Source: JAVVHH01 sp965276815 (GTDB lineage: Bacteria > Pseudomonadota > Alphaproteobacteria > Acetobacterales > Acetobacteraceae). From it: 64,000 bases of DNA. The notes beneath the pieces are model-generated. The model was not told the origin of the DNA, made no database searches, and saw nothing but the letters and a program-made list of their open reading frames with translations. The translations under genes were made by a program, and so were the position numbers. Every line of letters begins with the position of its first letter. The stretch's first letter is position 1. The DNA lies in assembly GCA_965276815.1 (NCBI GenBank), contig CBDIBE010000011.1, positions 744,001 through 808,000 of the forward strand, given 5' to 3'. Shown here one piece after another: positions 38,397 through 46,617 of the stretch.

Positions 38397-38992
38397 TTGA
38401 TCGATAGTTCTTTTAGGCTCTCGCGAATGATCTGGTCAATGGCGGCGTCCTCACCCAACCGGGCGATGATCGCGGTCACGACGGGGTAAGCCTCGCCGCG
38501 CCGGTAGCCGAGATTGGCGAGGGCTGAGAGCGCGTCGGCTTCGATGCCGCTCGGCTGGGACGGCAGGGATAGGCCGGGGCCGGTCGGCATGGTGCCGACC
38601 TTGTCGCGCAACTCGCTGAGCAGGCGTATGGCCAGCTTGGCGCCGACTCCGGCGGCCCGGGTCAGGCTGGCCCGGTCGCCGGCGGCGATGGCGCGGACGA
38701 GGTCCGCGGGCGACAGCGCGGAGAGCAGGTTGAGCGCGACCCGCGCGCCGACGCCTTGCACCGTGAGCAAGAGGCGGAACCAGTCGCGCTCGGCGGGGTC
38801 GGCGAAGCCATAGAGAGAAATAGCGTCCTCGCGCACCTGCGTCTCGACCAGGAGTTTTGCCATCGCGGGCGCGGTCTGGAGTGCGGCGAGGGTGCGGGTC
38901 GAGGCCTGGACGAGGTAGCCGACGCCGTTCACGTCGATTACGCAGCGATCGGCCTCCAACCCTTCGACGCGGCCGGTGAGCTGCGCGATCAC
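38393..38992 (-). CDS. ruvA: Holliday junction-binding protein RuvA
   Basis: 199 residues. OB domain (MIAQLTGRVEGLEADRCVID, NGVGYLVQAS), helix-hairpin-helix pair (LLTVQGVGARVALNLLSAL and LTRAAGVGAKLAIRLLSEL), and the C-terminal RuvB-contact domain (ALANLGYRRGEA). Four-base overlaps with ruvC and ruvB. Confidence 0.98.
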   Translation of the reverse strand: MIAQLTGRVEGLEADRCVIDVNGVGYLVQASTRTLAALQTAPAMAKLLVETQVREDAISLYGFADPAERDWFRLLLTVQGVGARVALNLLSALSPADLVRAIAAGDRASLTRAAGVGAKLAIRLLSELRDKVGTMPTGPGLSLPSQPSGIEADALSALANLGYRRGEAYPVVTAIIARLGEDAAIDQIIRESLKELSIK

Positions 38993-39495
38993 GCCATGAC
39001 CGTGCCGCCGGCGACGCGCAGCCGGGTCGAGCGGTGATGGGCGTGGCAGATGGCGACGGCGAGCGCGTCGGAGGCGTCGGCGCGGTGCAGGGTGGCGCCG
39101 GGGAGCAGTCGGCGGACCATCATCGCGACCTGCTCCTTGGCGGCCGCACCGGTGCCGACGACGGCGCGCTTGACCTCCATGGCGCCGTATTCCGCGATCG
39201 GGATTCCCGCCATGGCCGGCGCGAGGAGGGCGACGCCGCGGGCGTAGCCGAGCTTCAGCGTCGCGGCGCCGTTGCGGTTGACATAGGTCTGCTCGATCGC
39301 GGTCTCGTCTGGGTAGTGCTGCAGAAACAAGGCGGTAAGCGCGTCATGCAAGAACTTGAGGCGGTCCGGCACCGAATGGGTGTTGTCGGTCGCGATCACC
39401 CCGTCCGCCACGTGCCGGAGCCGGTTGCCGTGCGCCTCGATGATGCCCCAGCCGGTGAAGCGCAGGCCGGGGTCAATGCCCATCAGCCGGGGCAT
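38989..39495 (-). CDS. ruvC: Holliday junction resolvase RuvC
   Basis: 168 residues. Acidic catalytic residues in MGIDPGLRFTGWG, ETAIEQTYVN and DASDALAVAICHAH. Cuts junctions symmetrically after RuvAB migration. Twelve bases after yebC; overlaps ruvA. Confidence 0.97.
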   Translation of the reverse strand: MPRLMGIDPGLRFTGWGIIEAHGNRLRHVADGVIATDNTHSVPDRLKFLHDALTALFLQHYPDETAIEQTYVNRNGAATLKLGYARGVALLAPAMAGIPIAEYGAMEVKRAVVGTGAAAKEQVAMMVRRLLPGATLHRADASDALAVAICHAHHRSTRLRVAGGTVMA

Positions 39496-39507
39496 TCCTA
39501 CTTCCTC

Positions 39508-40257
39508 TTACGCGGAGAGCCGCTGCAGGATGGCATCGGGGATTTCGAAGTTCGCGTAGACATTCTGCACGTCATCATTGTCCTCGAGTGCGTCCACCAG
39601 CTTCAGCACGCCGTCGACCCGTTCCTCGTCGAGCGTGACCGAGGTCGAAGGCCGCCACTCCAGCCTTGCGCTGCGCGGCTCGCCGAAGCGGGCCTCGAGC
39701 GCATCACGCACCGCGAAGAAGTCCTCGACGGCGCAGGTGACCTCATGCTCCTCCGGACCGCTCTCGACGTTGTCCGCGCCCGCCTCGATCGCCGCCTCCA
39801 GCATCGCGTCGGCGCTGGCGGCCTTGATGCCGTACTGGATCACGCCGAGTCGGGTGAACATGAAGCTGACCGAGTTGGTCTCGCCCAGCGCGCCGCCATG
39901 CTTGCTGAAGGCGGAGCGCACGTCCGACGCAGTGCGGTTGCGGTTGTCCGTCAGCGCCTCGACGATCACGGCGACGCCGGCCGGGCCGTAGCCTTCGTAG
40001 CGGACCTCCACGTAATCCTCGCTGCCGCCGGCGCCGGTGGCTTTCTTGATCGCCCGCTCGATCGTGTCGCGCGGCATGTTCGCCTCGCGCGCCGCGGCCA
40101 TGGCGGCACGCAGGCGCGGGTTGCTCGCCGGGTCAGGCAAGCCCTGGCGGGCGGAGACGGTGATCTCGCGGATCAGCTTGGCGAATTGGCGGGCGCGCCG
40201 GGCATCCTGGGCGCCCTTGCGATGCATGATGTTCTTGAACTGGCTATGGCCGGCCAC
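39508..40257 (-). CDS. yebC: YebC/PmpR family protein
   Basis: 249 residues. Starts AGHSQFKNIMHRKGAQDARR, the family hallmark; then ITVSARQGLPDPASNPRLR and YEGYGPAGVAVIVEALTDN. Relatives act as transcription regulators or aid translation of proline-rich stretches. The yebC-ruvCAB order is widely conserved. Confidence 0.97.
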   Translation of the reverse strand: MAGHSQFKNIMHRKGAQDARRARQFAKLIREITVSARQGLPDPASNPRLRAAMAAAREANMPRDTIERAIKKATGAGGSEDYVEVRYEGYGPAGVAVIVEALTDNRNRTASDVRSAFSKHGGALGETNSVSFMFTRLGVIQYGIKAASADAMLEAAIEAGADNVESGPEEHEVTCAVEDFFAVRDALEARFGEPRSARLEWRPSTSVTLDEERVDGVLKLVDALEDNDDVQNVYANFEIPDAILQRLSA

Positions 40258-40293
40258 GGGGCGGTCTCTGATCTGTTGGGAAGCGCGGTTCTA

Positions 40294-41109
40294 TCAGAGG
40301 ACAGGGCTTGCCTGCGATAGCCGGCCGCCTTGGCGCAGCGGCTCGACGCTGCGGGCCAGGCCGGTGCGGTCATCGGTCACCATGAACAGGCCGCAGAGCG
40401 TCGCCTCGCCGTCCGCGGGATGCAGGCGATCGCCGGGCAGCTTGGTCCAGAACCGGCTGGCCGCACCCTGCTTGGACATGCCGATAACGCTGTCGTAATC
40501 GCCGCACATGCCGGCGTCCGATTGGTACGCGGTGCCGCCGGCCAGGATCTGGTGGTCGGCGGAGGGCACGTGGGTGTGCGTGCCGACCACGAGCGAGACC
40601 TGGCCGTCGAAGGAATGCGCGTAGGACAGTTTCTCGCTGGTCGCCTCGGCGTGGAAGTCGGCGACGATGGCCGACACGCTGGAGCCCAGCTTGTAGCTGC
40701 GCAGCAGCTCGGCGGTGCCGCGGAACGGGCAGTCGATCGCGTCCATGAACAGCCGCCCCATCGCGTTCAGCACCAGCGCCCGGCGCCCATCGGCCAGCAC
40801 GGCGACGAACGACCCGGCGCCCGGCGTGCCCGGCGGAAAGTTCAGCGGGCGGATCACCCGCGGTTCTTGCGCGATGTAGGGAACGATCTCCCGACGGTCC
40901 CAGGTGTGGTTGCCCAGGGTGATCACGTCGGCCCCAGCTTTCAGCATCGCCTGTGCCATGTCGGGCGCCAGGCCGAAGCCGTGGCTGGCATTCTCGCCGT
41001 TGACGACGACCAGGTCGGTGCGCAGCCGGGCGCGGAGTTCCGGAAGGGCGGCGATGACCGCGTCGCGGCCGGAGCGGCCGACGACGTCGCCGAGAAAGAG
41101 GATGCGCAC
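40294..41109 (-). CDS. YmdB-like metallophosphoesterase (TIGR00282 family)
   Basis: 271 residues from the GTG at 41109, where similarity begins (RILFLGDVVGRSGRD). Metal-site motifs: NGENASHGFGL, LGNHTWDRRE, VADFHAEATSEK and VVGTHTHVPSAD. The B. subtilis relative YmdB is a 2',3'-cyclic-nucleotide phosphodiesterase. Cytoplasmic. Upstream DNA to 41242 is non-coding, and a palindromic element lies between it and the GMC gene. Confidence 0.9.
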   Translation of the reverse strand: MRILFLGDVVGRSGRDAVIAALPELRARLRTDLVVVNGENASHGFGLAPDMAQAMLKAGADVITLGNHTWDRREIVPYIAQEPRVIRPLNFPPGTPGAGSFVAVLADGRRALVLNAMGRLFMDAIDCPFRGTAELLRSYKLGSSVSAIVADFHAEATSEKLSYAHSFDGQVSLVVGTHTHVPSADHQILAGGTAYQSDAGMCGDYDSVIGMSKQGAASRFWTKLPGDRLHPADGEATLCGLFMVTDDRTGLARSVEPLRQGGRLSQASPVL

Positions 41110-41242
41110 CGGGCTAAAGCAGCAAAGCTTGGGGGATCCAGCCGCGCCAGTCGCTCGAATTAGTTTTGCCGATGCTGCTGACCAGGTTGCACATGCGAAC
41201 GTCATGCCATGGCGCGGCCGAACGCGCCATGGCCCCGCCGCC

Positions 41243-41335
41243 GTCATTGCGAGGAGCGGAGCGACGAAGCAGTCCAGGCCCGCGTCAGTCCATGCCGCCC
41301 CTGGATCGCTACGCCGCTGCGCGGCTCGCGATGAC
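41243..41335. repeat. Imperfect palindromic intergenic repeat (gtcattgcgag type)
   Basis: Two arms of about 36 bases (41243-41278, opening gtcattgcgaggagcgg, and 41300-41335, ending gcggctcgcgatgac) are largely reverse complements around a ~21-base centre. Elements opening gtcattgcgagg are a familiar dispersed repeat in alphaproteobacteria. It fills most of the 231-base gap between the ymdB-like gene and the GMC gene stop, and could fold in RNA from either strand. No gene is seen in the gap. Confidence 0.75.
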
Positions 41336-41340
41336 TTCAG

Positions 41341-42990
41341 CTACAACGCGCCGCGCCGCGCCATGGCCCCGATCCGGTCCGAGGCCCGCATTGCCAACGC
41401 GGTGATCGTGAGCGACGGGTTCACACCGCCGGTGGTCGGGAAGATCGAGCCGTCGCAAATGAACAGGTTGGGGATGTCCCAGCTACGGCAGTTCGTGTCC
41501 ACCACGCTCGTCTCGCGGTCAAAGCCCATGCGCGCGGTGCCGGCGAGGTGGTTGGTGTCGTTCTCTTGCCGGAAAATGTCCTTCGCCCCCACGGCCTGCA
41601 GGCTCATCACCATCTGGTCCAGAGCGTGCTTGATCATCGCCTTGTCGTTGTCGGACCACGTGTAAAAAACCTTGGCGATGCGCAGCCCGTACTGGTCCAC
41701 CTCGTCGGCCAGTTCCACCCGGTTCTGCAGTTGCGGCAGCATTTCGCCGACCATCTTCAGCCCGACACCGTGGTTGTAGCGCGTCATCTCCTGGCGCAGC
41801 GCCTCGCCCCATAGATCCCTGCTGCCGGTCAGGATCGCCGCCCATTCCTGCGGCAACGGCCCCTGCGCCATCCAGCAATAGCCGCCGAAGAAGTCCTTCT
41901 TGTCTTCGTAGTTCCAGTGTTCGGTGATGGTGGGAGAGGGCGGCGCTTTATAGGAGCGCACCTCCTCGTCCATGTAGCCGAAGGCGGCCTGGTTGGACTG
42001 CACCATGAAGTATTTGCCGACCAGTCCCGAGCTGTTCGCGAGCCCGTTCGGGAACTGGTCATTGGCCGAAAGCAGCAATAGCCGCGGCGTCTCGATGGCG
42101 TAGCCGGCGACGATGACGTTTTTCGCCCGCTGGAACCGCCACTTGCCTTCGCGATGATAGTGCACGCCGGTGGCGCGCCCGTCCGGCCCGGTCTCGATCC
42201 GCCCGACCATGGCGAGGTCGCGGATTTCGGCGCCCGCCGACAAGGCCAGCGGGATGAACGTCACGAGTTGGCTCTGCTTGGCGTTGGTCGAGCAGCCGGT
42301 CCGGCAAAACCCGCGGTAGACGCAGGGCGGCGAGTCGCCGCGCGGGGCGGAGACGGTGGCAAGCGGCGTCTCGGTCCATTCATAGCCGAGCGCTTCCGCA
42401 CCCTTCGCCAGCAAAGCCGCCGCGCCGTTGATCGGGTGCGCGCGATACGGGTAGCGCGGCCGCTTCGGCCCCCACGGGTAGGTCACCGGGCCGGAGATCG
42501 CCAACGCCCGCTCGGCCTTCGTGTAGTACTCCCACATCTCCCGCCAATCGACCGGCCAATCCGCCCCATAGCCGAGCACCGAGCGCGACTTGAACCATTC
42601 TGGCCGGAAGCGCAGGGACACCATGGCGAAGTGCACGGTGCTGCCGCCCACCGCCTTGCCGCTGTTCTTGCCGCCCATTTGGATGGGGTTCTCGCCGAGC
42701 GAAAGCCGCTCGTCGGTCCAGTACACCTTGGTCTGATGCGTCTCGTCGGAGGCGAAATCCTCGAGCGGGCGAAAATACGCGCCGGCATCAAACCCGACGA
42801 CGGTAAACCCCTGCTGAGCCAAGCCCGCGATCAGCGGGCCGCCGCCGGCGCCGGTCCCGACGACGGCAAAATCGACCTCCTCGCTATCGGTGAATTGCCG
42901 CATCGGCACCCAGGCGCCGGGCTTGAACACGTTCGGGGCGCGGCCGTTGATCGCCCGCGGCGCCAGCATCGCGTCAACGGACACGCGCAT
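41341..42990 (-). CDS. GMC-family oxidoreductase (gluconate 2-dehydrogenase-like flavoprotein)
   Basis: 549 residues from the ATG at 42990; earlier codons overlap the subunit 3 gene. FAD-binding VDFAVVGTGAGGGPLIAGL near residue 40, GGKNSGKAVGGSTVHFAMV, RGFCRTGCSTNAKQSQL, catalytic-region NHLAGTARMGFD and C-terminal GGVNPSLTITALAMRASD. Oxidises an alcohol or sugar; the substrate is not evident. No Tat signal at the N-terminus. Forms an operon with subunit 3 (17-base overlap) and a membrane protein. Confidence 0.92.
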   Translation of the reverse strand: MRVSVDAMLAPRAINGRAPNVFKPGAWVPMRQFTDSEEVDFAVVGTGAGGGPLIAGLAQQGFTVVGFDAGAYFRPLEDFASDETHQTKVYWTDERLSLGENPIQMGGKNSGKAVGGSTVHFAMVSLRFRPEWFKSRSVLGYGADWPVDWREMWEYYTKAERALAISGPVTYPWGPKRPRYPYRAHPINGAAALLAKGAEALGYEWTETPLATVSAPRGDSPPCVYRGFCRTGCSTNAKQSQLVTFIPLALSAGAEIRDLAMVGRIETGPDGRATGVHYHREGKWRFQRAKNVIVAGYAIETPRLLLLSANDQFPNGLANSSGLVGKYFMVQSNQAAFGYMDEEVRSYKAPPSPTITEHWNYEDKKDFFGGYCWMAQGPLPQEWAAILTGSRDLWGEALRQEMTRYNHGVGLKMVGEMLPQLQNRVELADEVDQYGLRIAKVFYTWSDNDKAMIKHALDQMVMSLQAVGAKDIFRQENDTNHLAGTARMGFDRETSVVDTNCRSWDIPNLFICDGSIFPTTGGVNPSLTITALAMRASDRIGAMARRGAL

Positions 42991-43621
42991 TCTCCCGGCG
43001 GGCGGCGTCCTCACGACCCGGCTTCGCCTCCGCCGCTTCCCACGGGTCGCGCCGGTCGAGATCCAGCCGCACATAGCCACGCGGACTGGCTGGGCCGCCC
43101 CAGCCGATCTCGTTCCAGGCCATCGGGTGCGCGTAGTATGAGGCGGTGATGTCGTGGATGATCCGGTGCTGGAAGAAGTTTTTCGCCGGCATGTCGCCCA
43201 GCGCCTCGGCCTTGAACCGCCCGTGCTGCACGTCGCCGAGCATGGCGTCCTGCTGCGCCGGGTCGAGTTCGGCGAAATCCCTGCCATGGTCGCGCTTCGC
43301 CGCCTCGTCGAGCGCGGCGAGACCCCGCTTCCATGCCTCGCCCTGCTCCGGCATGCAGTGATAGCGGTATCCGTCGTGGCTCCGCGTGTGCATCTTGTCG
43401 TCCACGTAGGACGGCAGCGGGATCTGCTCGCGGTCCGGCGGTTGCGGCATGATGCGGGCGCAGACGGCGCCCAAGCAGCGCCACTCCGTATCGTTGAAGA
43501 ATTGCGGCGTCAGGGGGATCGCCAGCCGTTCGGCGATCACCTCGCGCGTCTTGGCATTCCAGGACGGCCCGTCGCGCTTGGCGAGGACGTCGTAACCGGG
43601 ATAACGATCGGCTTCAGTCAT
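42974..43621 (-). CDS. Gluconate 2-dehydrogenase subunit 3 family protein
   Basis: 215 residues from the ATG at 43621. FFNDTEWRCLGAVCARIMPQ, LPSYVDDKMHTRSHDGYRY, EQGEAWKRGLAALDEAAK and FFQHRIIHDITASYYAHP are family patterns. Many relatives carry a Tat signal that exports the flavoprotein; none is visible here, suggesting the complex stays in the cytoplasm or uses another route. Overlaps genes on both sides. Confidence 0.85.
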   Translation of the reverse strand: MTEADRYPGYDVLAKRDGPSWNAKTREVIAERLAIPLTPQFFNDTEWRCLGAVCARIMPQPPDREQIPLPSYVDDKMHTRSHDGYRYHCMPEQGEAWKRGLAALDEAAKRDHGRDFAELDPAQQDAMLGDVQHGRFKAEALGDMPAKNFFQHRIIHDITASYYAHPMAWNEIGWGGPASPRGYVRLDLDRRDPWEAAEAKPGREDAARRENARVR

Positions 43622-44618
43622 CGGGGTGATCCTGCAGGAGGCCGAGCGCGGCGAGGCCGGCAAGGGCGAGGCCGGTGAAGGCGGGCGGCGCCGGAACTGG
43701 CGGCCCGTCAAAGTAATTTTGGCGCCAATTGCGCCAGCCGCCCATGCTGCGGGCGACGCCGATCGCGTGGAACCCGGTCCCGGCGATGCCCAGCAACCCG
43801 GTCACCCGCAACCACCAGCGCGTGATCCAGCGCCGGCGCCGCGCCGGGCCGAGCGCGGTCTCGCCGAGCAGCGCGGCCGCGACCGGCGGAATGGTGACCG
43901 GCAGATACATGGCCGGGTTTTGAAACGCCCCGCGAAAATGCAGCAGCCCGGCCTCGCCCACCGTACCCAGCAGGCCGACGCTGGTGGCGCCGGCGACCGC
44001 GCGCCCGGCCGGAACGCCGAAGATGGTCGGCAGCGTCCCCGGCGTATTGTCGCGCACACGTTCGGCGAGGTAGCCCATCAGCCCAGACAGGATCAGCGCC
44101 GCCGGCGCCCCGATCGGCGCCGCGTAGAACAGGTTCTGCCAGCGCAAGCCGCCGACGCGCTTGAAGACATTGTAGATGTGGAAGCCGGTGCCCATCAGGC
44201 CGGTGAGCCCGGCGGTCACGTAGGCCGTGTCGCGCGCGGCGTGCGCCGCCGGGCTGCGGTCGTTGAGCCCGTGCAGACTGGCCAGCAGCGAAAGGCTCGA
44301 GGTGATCAGCGGCAGAACCATCGCCTTGTTCTTGAACGAGCCGCGATAGTGCTCGGTCGCGCTGTCGAACAGGACGGAGGCGGCGATGGTGCCGGCCGCC
44401 CGGTTGAGCCGGCGCGCGGCGCGCACGGCGGTGTGCCGGTCGACCACCGGGGAGGACAGTGCGCGCGTGCGCGGCCCGGGAATCGCCGGCATCGGCACGA
44501 AGAGCGGCTCACTGCGCCGCGGCGGGCGCACGGCGAGATAGGCAGCCCCCGCCCCCGTCGCAACGCCAAGCAAGGCCAAGGCGACGGCGATCCCGCCGGT
44601 CGGCGCGCGTGTAGCCAA
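43614..44618 (-). CDS. Polytopic membrane protein with internal duplication (GMC operon)
   Basis: 334 residues. An N-terminal hydrophobic segment is followed by about eight further hydrophobic stretches. Two halves repeat: HYRGSFKNKAMVLPL / HFRGAFQNPAMYLPV, and GLMGTGFHIYNV / GIAGTGFHAIGV, each followed by a GG-x-R-W-Q or NWRQNYF segment and a small-residue helix. Conserved histidines recur in both halves, so heme or quinone binding is conceivable but unproven. No recognised domain. Encoded upstream of and overlapping subunit 3, so it may be the membrane anchor or electron acceptor of the dehydrogenase. Confidence 0.7.
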   Translation of the reverse strand: MATRAPTGGIAVALALLGVATGAGAAYLAVRPPRRSEPLFVPMPAIPGPRTRALSSPVVDRHTAVRAARRLNRAAGTIAASVLFDSATEHYRGSFKNKAMVLPLITSSLSLLASLHGLNDRSPAAHAARDTAYVTAGLTGLMGTGFHIYNVFKRVGGLRWQNLFYAAPIGAPAALILSGLMGYLAERVRDNTPGTLPTIFGVPAGRAVAGATSVGLLGTVGEAGLLHFRGAFQNPAMYLPVTIPPVAAALLGETALGPARRRRWITRWWLRVTGLLGIAGTGFHAIGVARSMGGWRNWRQNYFDGPPVPAPPAFTGLALAGLAALGLLQDHPDD

Positions 44619-44643
44619 ACAATCCTCCTCATGGCGACGCGTT

Positions 44644-44673
44644 CGTCACCCTCCGCGCAAGCGGAGCATGACG
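44644..44673 (-). terminator. Stem-loop between the ThDP enzyme and the GMC operon
   Basis: Nested arms cgtca/tgacg and ctccgc/gcggag around a gcaa loop. It lies ~40 bases past the stop of the leftward ThDP gene and before the membrane-protein start at 44618; likely a terminator of REP-like type. No strong U-run. Confidence 0.5.
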
Positions 44674-44711
44674 GGGTTTATGGCGCCGATTTTGGCATCC
44701 GGGCCTATGGC

Positions 44712-46481
44712 CTAACCCGGTAGGACGGTCGCGATCATCTCCTTGGCGGTGTTCCTCAGCACCGAGCCGAGTTCCGGCTCGCTGAACACCATCGTGGTGA
44801 AGTTCTTCGCTTCCTGCAGCGTGATGTGCGGCGGCAGCGGCGGGACGTTCGGATCCGTGTACGCCTCCAGGATCACCGGACGGTCCGCCGCCAGCGCCTC
44901 GTCCCACGCGGCGCCGACCTTGTCCGGGTCATCGACGAAAATGCCCTTCAGACCAAGCAGCTCGGCATATTTGTGGTACGGGAAGTCGGGGATCGACTGG
45001 GTGCTCTCCGTCTTGCCGGCGCCGAGCTGAACGCGCTCCTCCCAGGTGACTTGGTTGAGGTCGCGGTTGTTGAGCACCAGGCAGATGAAGCGCGGGTTCG
45101 ACCAGTTCTTCCAATATTTAGACACGGTGATCATAACGTTGAGCCCGTTCATCTGCATCGCGCCATCGCCCATGCAGGCGATCACGACGCGCTCGGGGAA
45201 CGCCATCTTGCCGGCGACCGCATAGGGCGTGCCGGCACCGAGCGAGGCGAGCGAACCGGACAGCGAGCACTTCATGCCCCGGCGCATCTTCAAGTCGCGC
45301 GCGTACCAGTTGGCGACCGAGCCGGAATCGGCCGTTATGATCGCGTTCTCCGGCAGGCGCTTGCTCATCTCCCAGAACACGCGCTGTGGGTTGAGCGGCT
45401 CGGCGGAATGCATCGCGCGCGCTTCCAGCACCTTCCACCAATCCTGCATGCCGTCGGCGATCTCTTTGCGCCAGCTCGTGTTGTCATTCTGTTTGAGCAT
45501 CGGCAGCAGCGCCTTGAGCGTGTGTGCGCTGTCGCCGATCAGGTTGACCTCCATCGGGTAGCGCAGGCTGAGGTTTTCGCCCTTGATGTCGATCTGCACG
45601 CCGCGGGCGTCGCCGGGCTTGGGCAGGAACTCGCTGTACGGGAAGCACGAGCCGACCATCAGGAAGGTGTCGCAGCCCTTCATCAAGTCCCAGCTCGGCT
45701 TGGTCCCGAGCAGGCCGAGCGACCCGGTGACCCAAGGCAGATCGTCCGGCAGCGCCGCCTTGCCGAGCAGCGCCTTGGCGCAGCCGGCGCCGAGCCGGTC
45801 GGCGACCGCGATCACCTCGTCGGTGGCGTTGAGCGCGCCAGCGCCAACGAGCATGGCGATTTTCTTGCCCGAATTGAGCACTTCGGCCGCCGCCCGCAGC
45901 GCGCCCTCCTCCGTCACCTTCGCCTCGCCGGGGAAGCCGACGCCGGTATGCGTCGCGCCGTGCTTCATCGGCGGGTCTTCGTAGGCCATGCCCTGCAAAT
46001 CGTTCGGGAGAATGATGGTGGCGACGCCCCGGCGGGTCTGGGCGATGCGGACGGCCCGATCCACGAGCGTGCGGACTTGGGACGGCACGGTGCCCATCGA
46101 GACGTATTCAGAAACGTCGGCGAACAGCGTGGTGAGATCGATTTCCTGTTGATAATGCGCGCCAATCGAGCTCCGCGCCTGCTGGCCGACGATGGCGACG
46201 ACCGGCGCATTGTCCATCTTCGCGTCGTATAGCCCGGTGAGCAGGTGGGTGGCGCCGGGTCCGGACGTGGCGTAGCAGAGACCGACCCCGCCGGTGAACT
46301 TGGCGTGCGCGGAGGCCATGAAGGCGGCCATTTCCTCGTGCCGCACCTGCACGTATTCCATGAAGTCCTTGGCCCTCTCGAGCGCGAGATCGAGGCCGCC
46401 GACGCCGTCGCCCGGATAGCCATAGACCCGCTTCAGTCCCCACTCGGACAGCCGATGCCAAACGAACTCGCTGACGTTCAT
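44712..46481 (-). CDS. ThDP-dependent enzyme, pyruvate oxidase/acetolactate synthase-like
   Basis: 589 residues from the ATG at 46481, eight bases after GGAGAAGG; a GTG at 46499 and an ATG at 46487 are possible. N-terminal Pyr domain with RVYGYPGDGVGGLDLAL and the catalytic glutamate in VRHEEMAAFMASAH; the central domain holds TSGPGATHLLTGL upstream; the C-terminal PP domain has ACMGDGAMQMNGLNVMI with the metal-binding Asn region VLNNRDLNQVTWE. Closest to PoxB-type proteins. The product of pyruvate (acetate or acetolactate) cannot be told from sequence. Confidence 0.88.
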   Translation of the reverse strand: MNVSEFVWHRLSEWGLKRVYGYPGDGVGGLDLALERAKDFMEYVQVRHEEMAAFMASAHAKFTGGVGLCYATSGPGATHLLTGLYDAKMDNAPVVAIVGQQARSSIGAHYQQEIDLTTLFADVSEYVSMGTVPSQVRTLVDRAVRIAQTRRGVATIILPNDLQGMAYEDPPMKHGATHTGVGFPGEAKVTEEGALRAAAEVLNSGKKIAMLVGAGALNATDEVIAVADRLGAGCAKALLGKAALPDDLPWVTGSLGLLGTKPSWDLMKGCDTFLMVGSCFPYSEFLPKPGDARGVQIDIKGENLSLRYPMEVNLIGDSAHTLKALLPMLKQNDNTSWRKEIADGMQDWWKVLEARAMHSAEPLNPQRVFWEMSKRLPENAIITADSGSVANWYARDLKMRRGMKCSLSGSLASLGAGTPYAVAGKMAFPERVVIACMGDGAMQMNGLNVMITVSKYWKNWSNPRFICLVLNNRDLNQVTWEERVQLGAGKTESTQSIPDFPYHKYAELLGLKGIFVDDPDKVGAAWDEALAADRPVILEAYTDPNVPPLPPHITLQEAKNFTTMVFSEPELGSVLRNTAKEMIATVLPG

Positions 46482-46606
46482 GCTCATGGCCTTCTCCACG
46501 GGGGCTGCATGCGGCTTCTACGCGGTGGGAGAACAGGCTTTCCCTGCTCGGTTCTCACAAATGTTTGCGCAAGCCCCGTTCATGTCCGCTCGTGCGTTGA
46601 GCCAGC

Positions 46607-46612
46607 GGGAGG
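46607..46612 (+). promoter_or_regulatory. Ribosome binding site deciding a TTG start
   Basis: GGGAGG five bases before the TTG at 46618. Upstream ATGs in the same frame (46561, 46582) lack any such site. Confidence 0.55.
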
Positions 46613-46617
46613 CTGCA

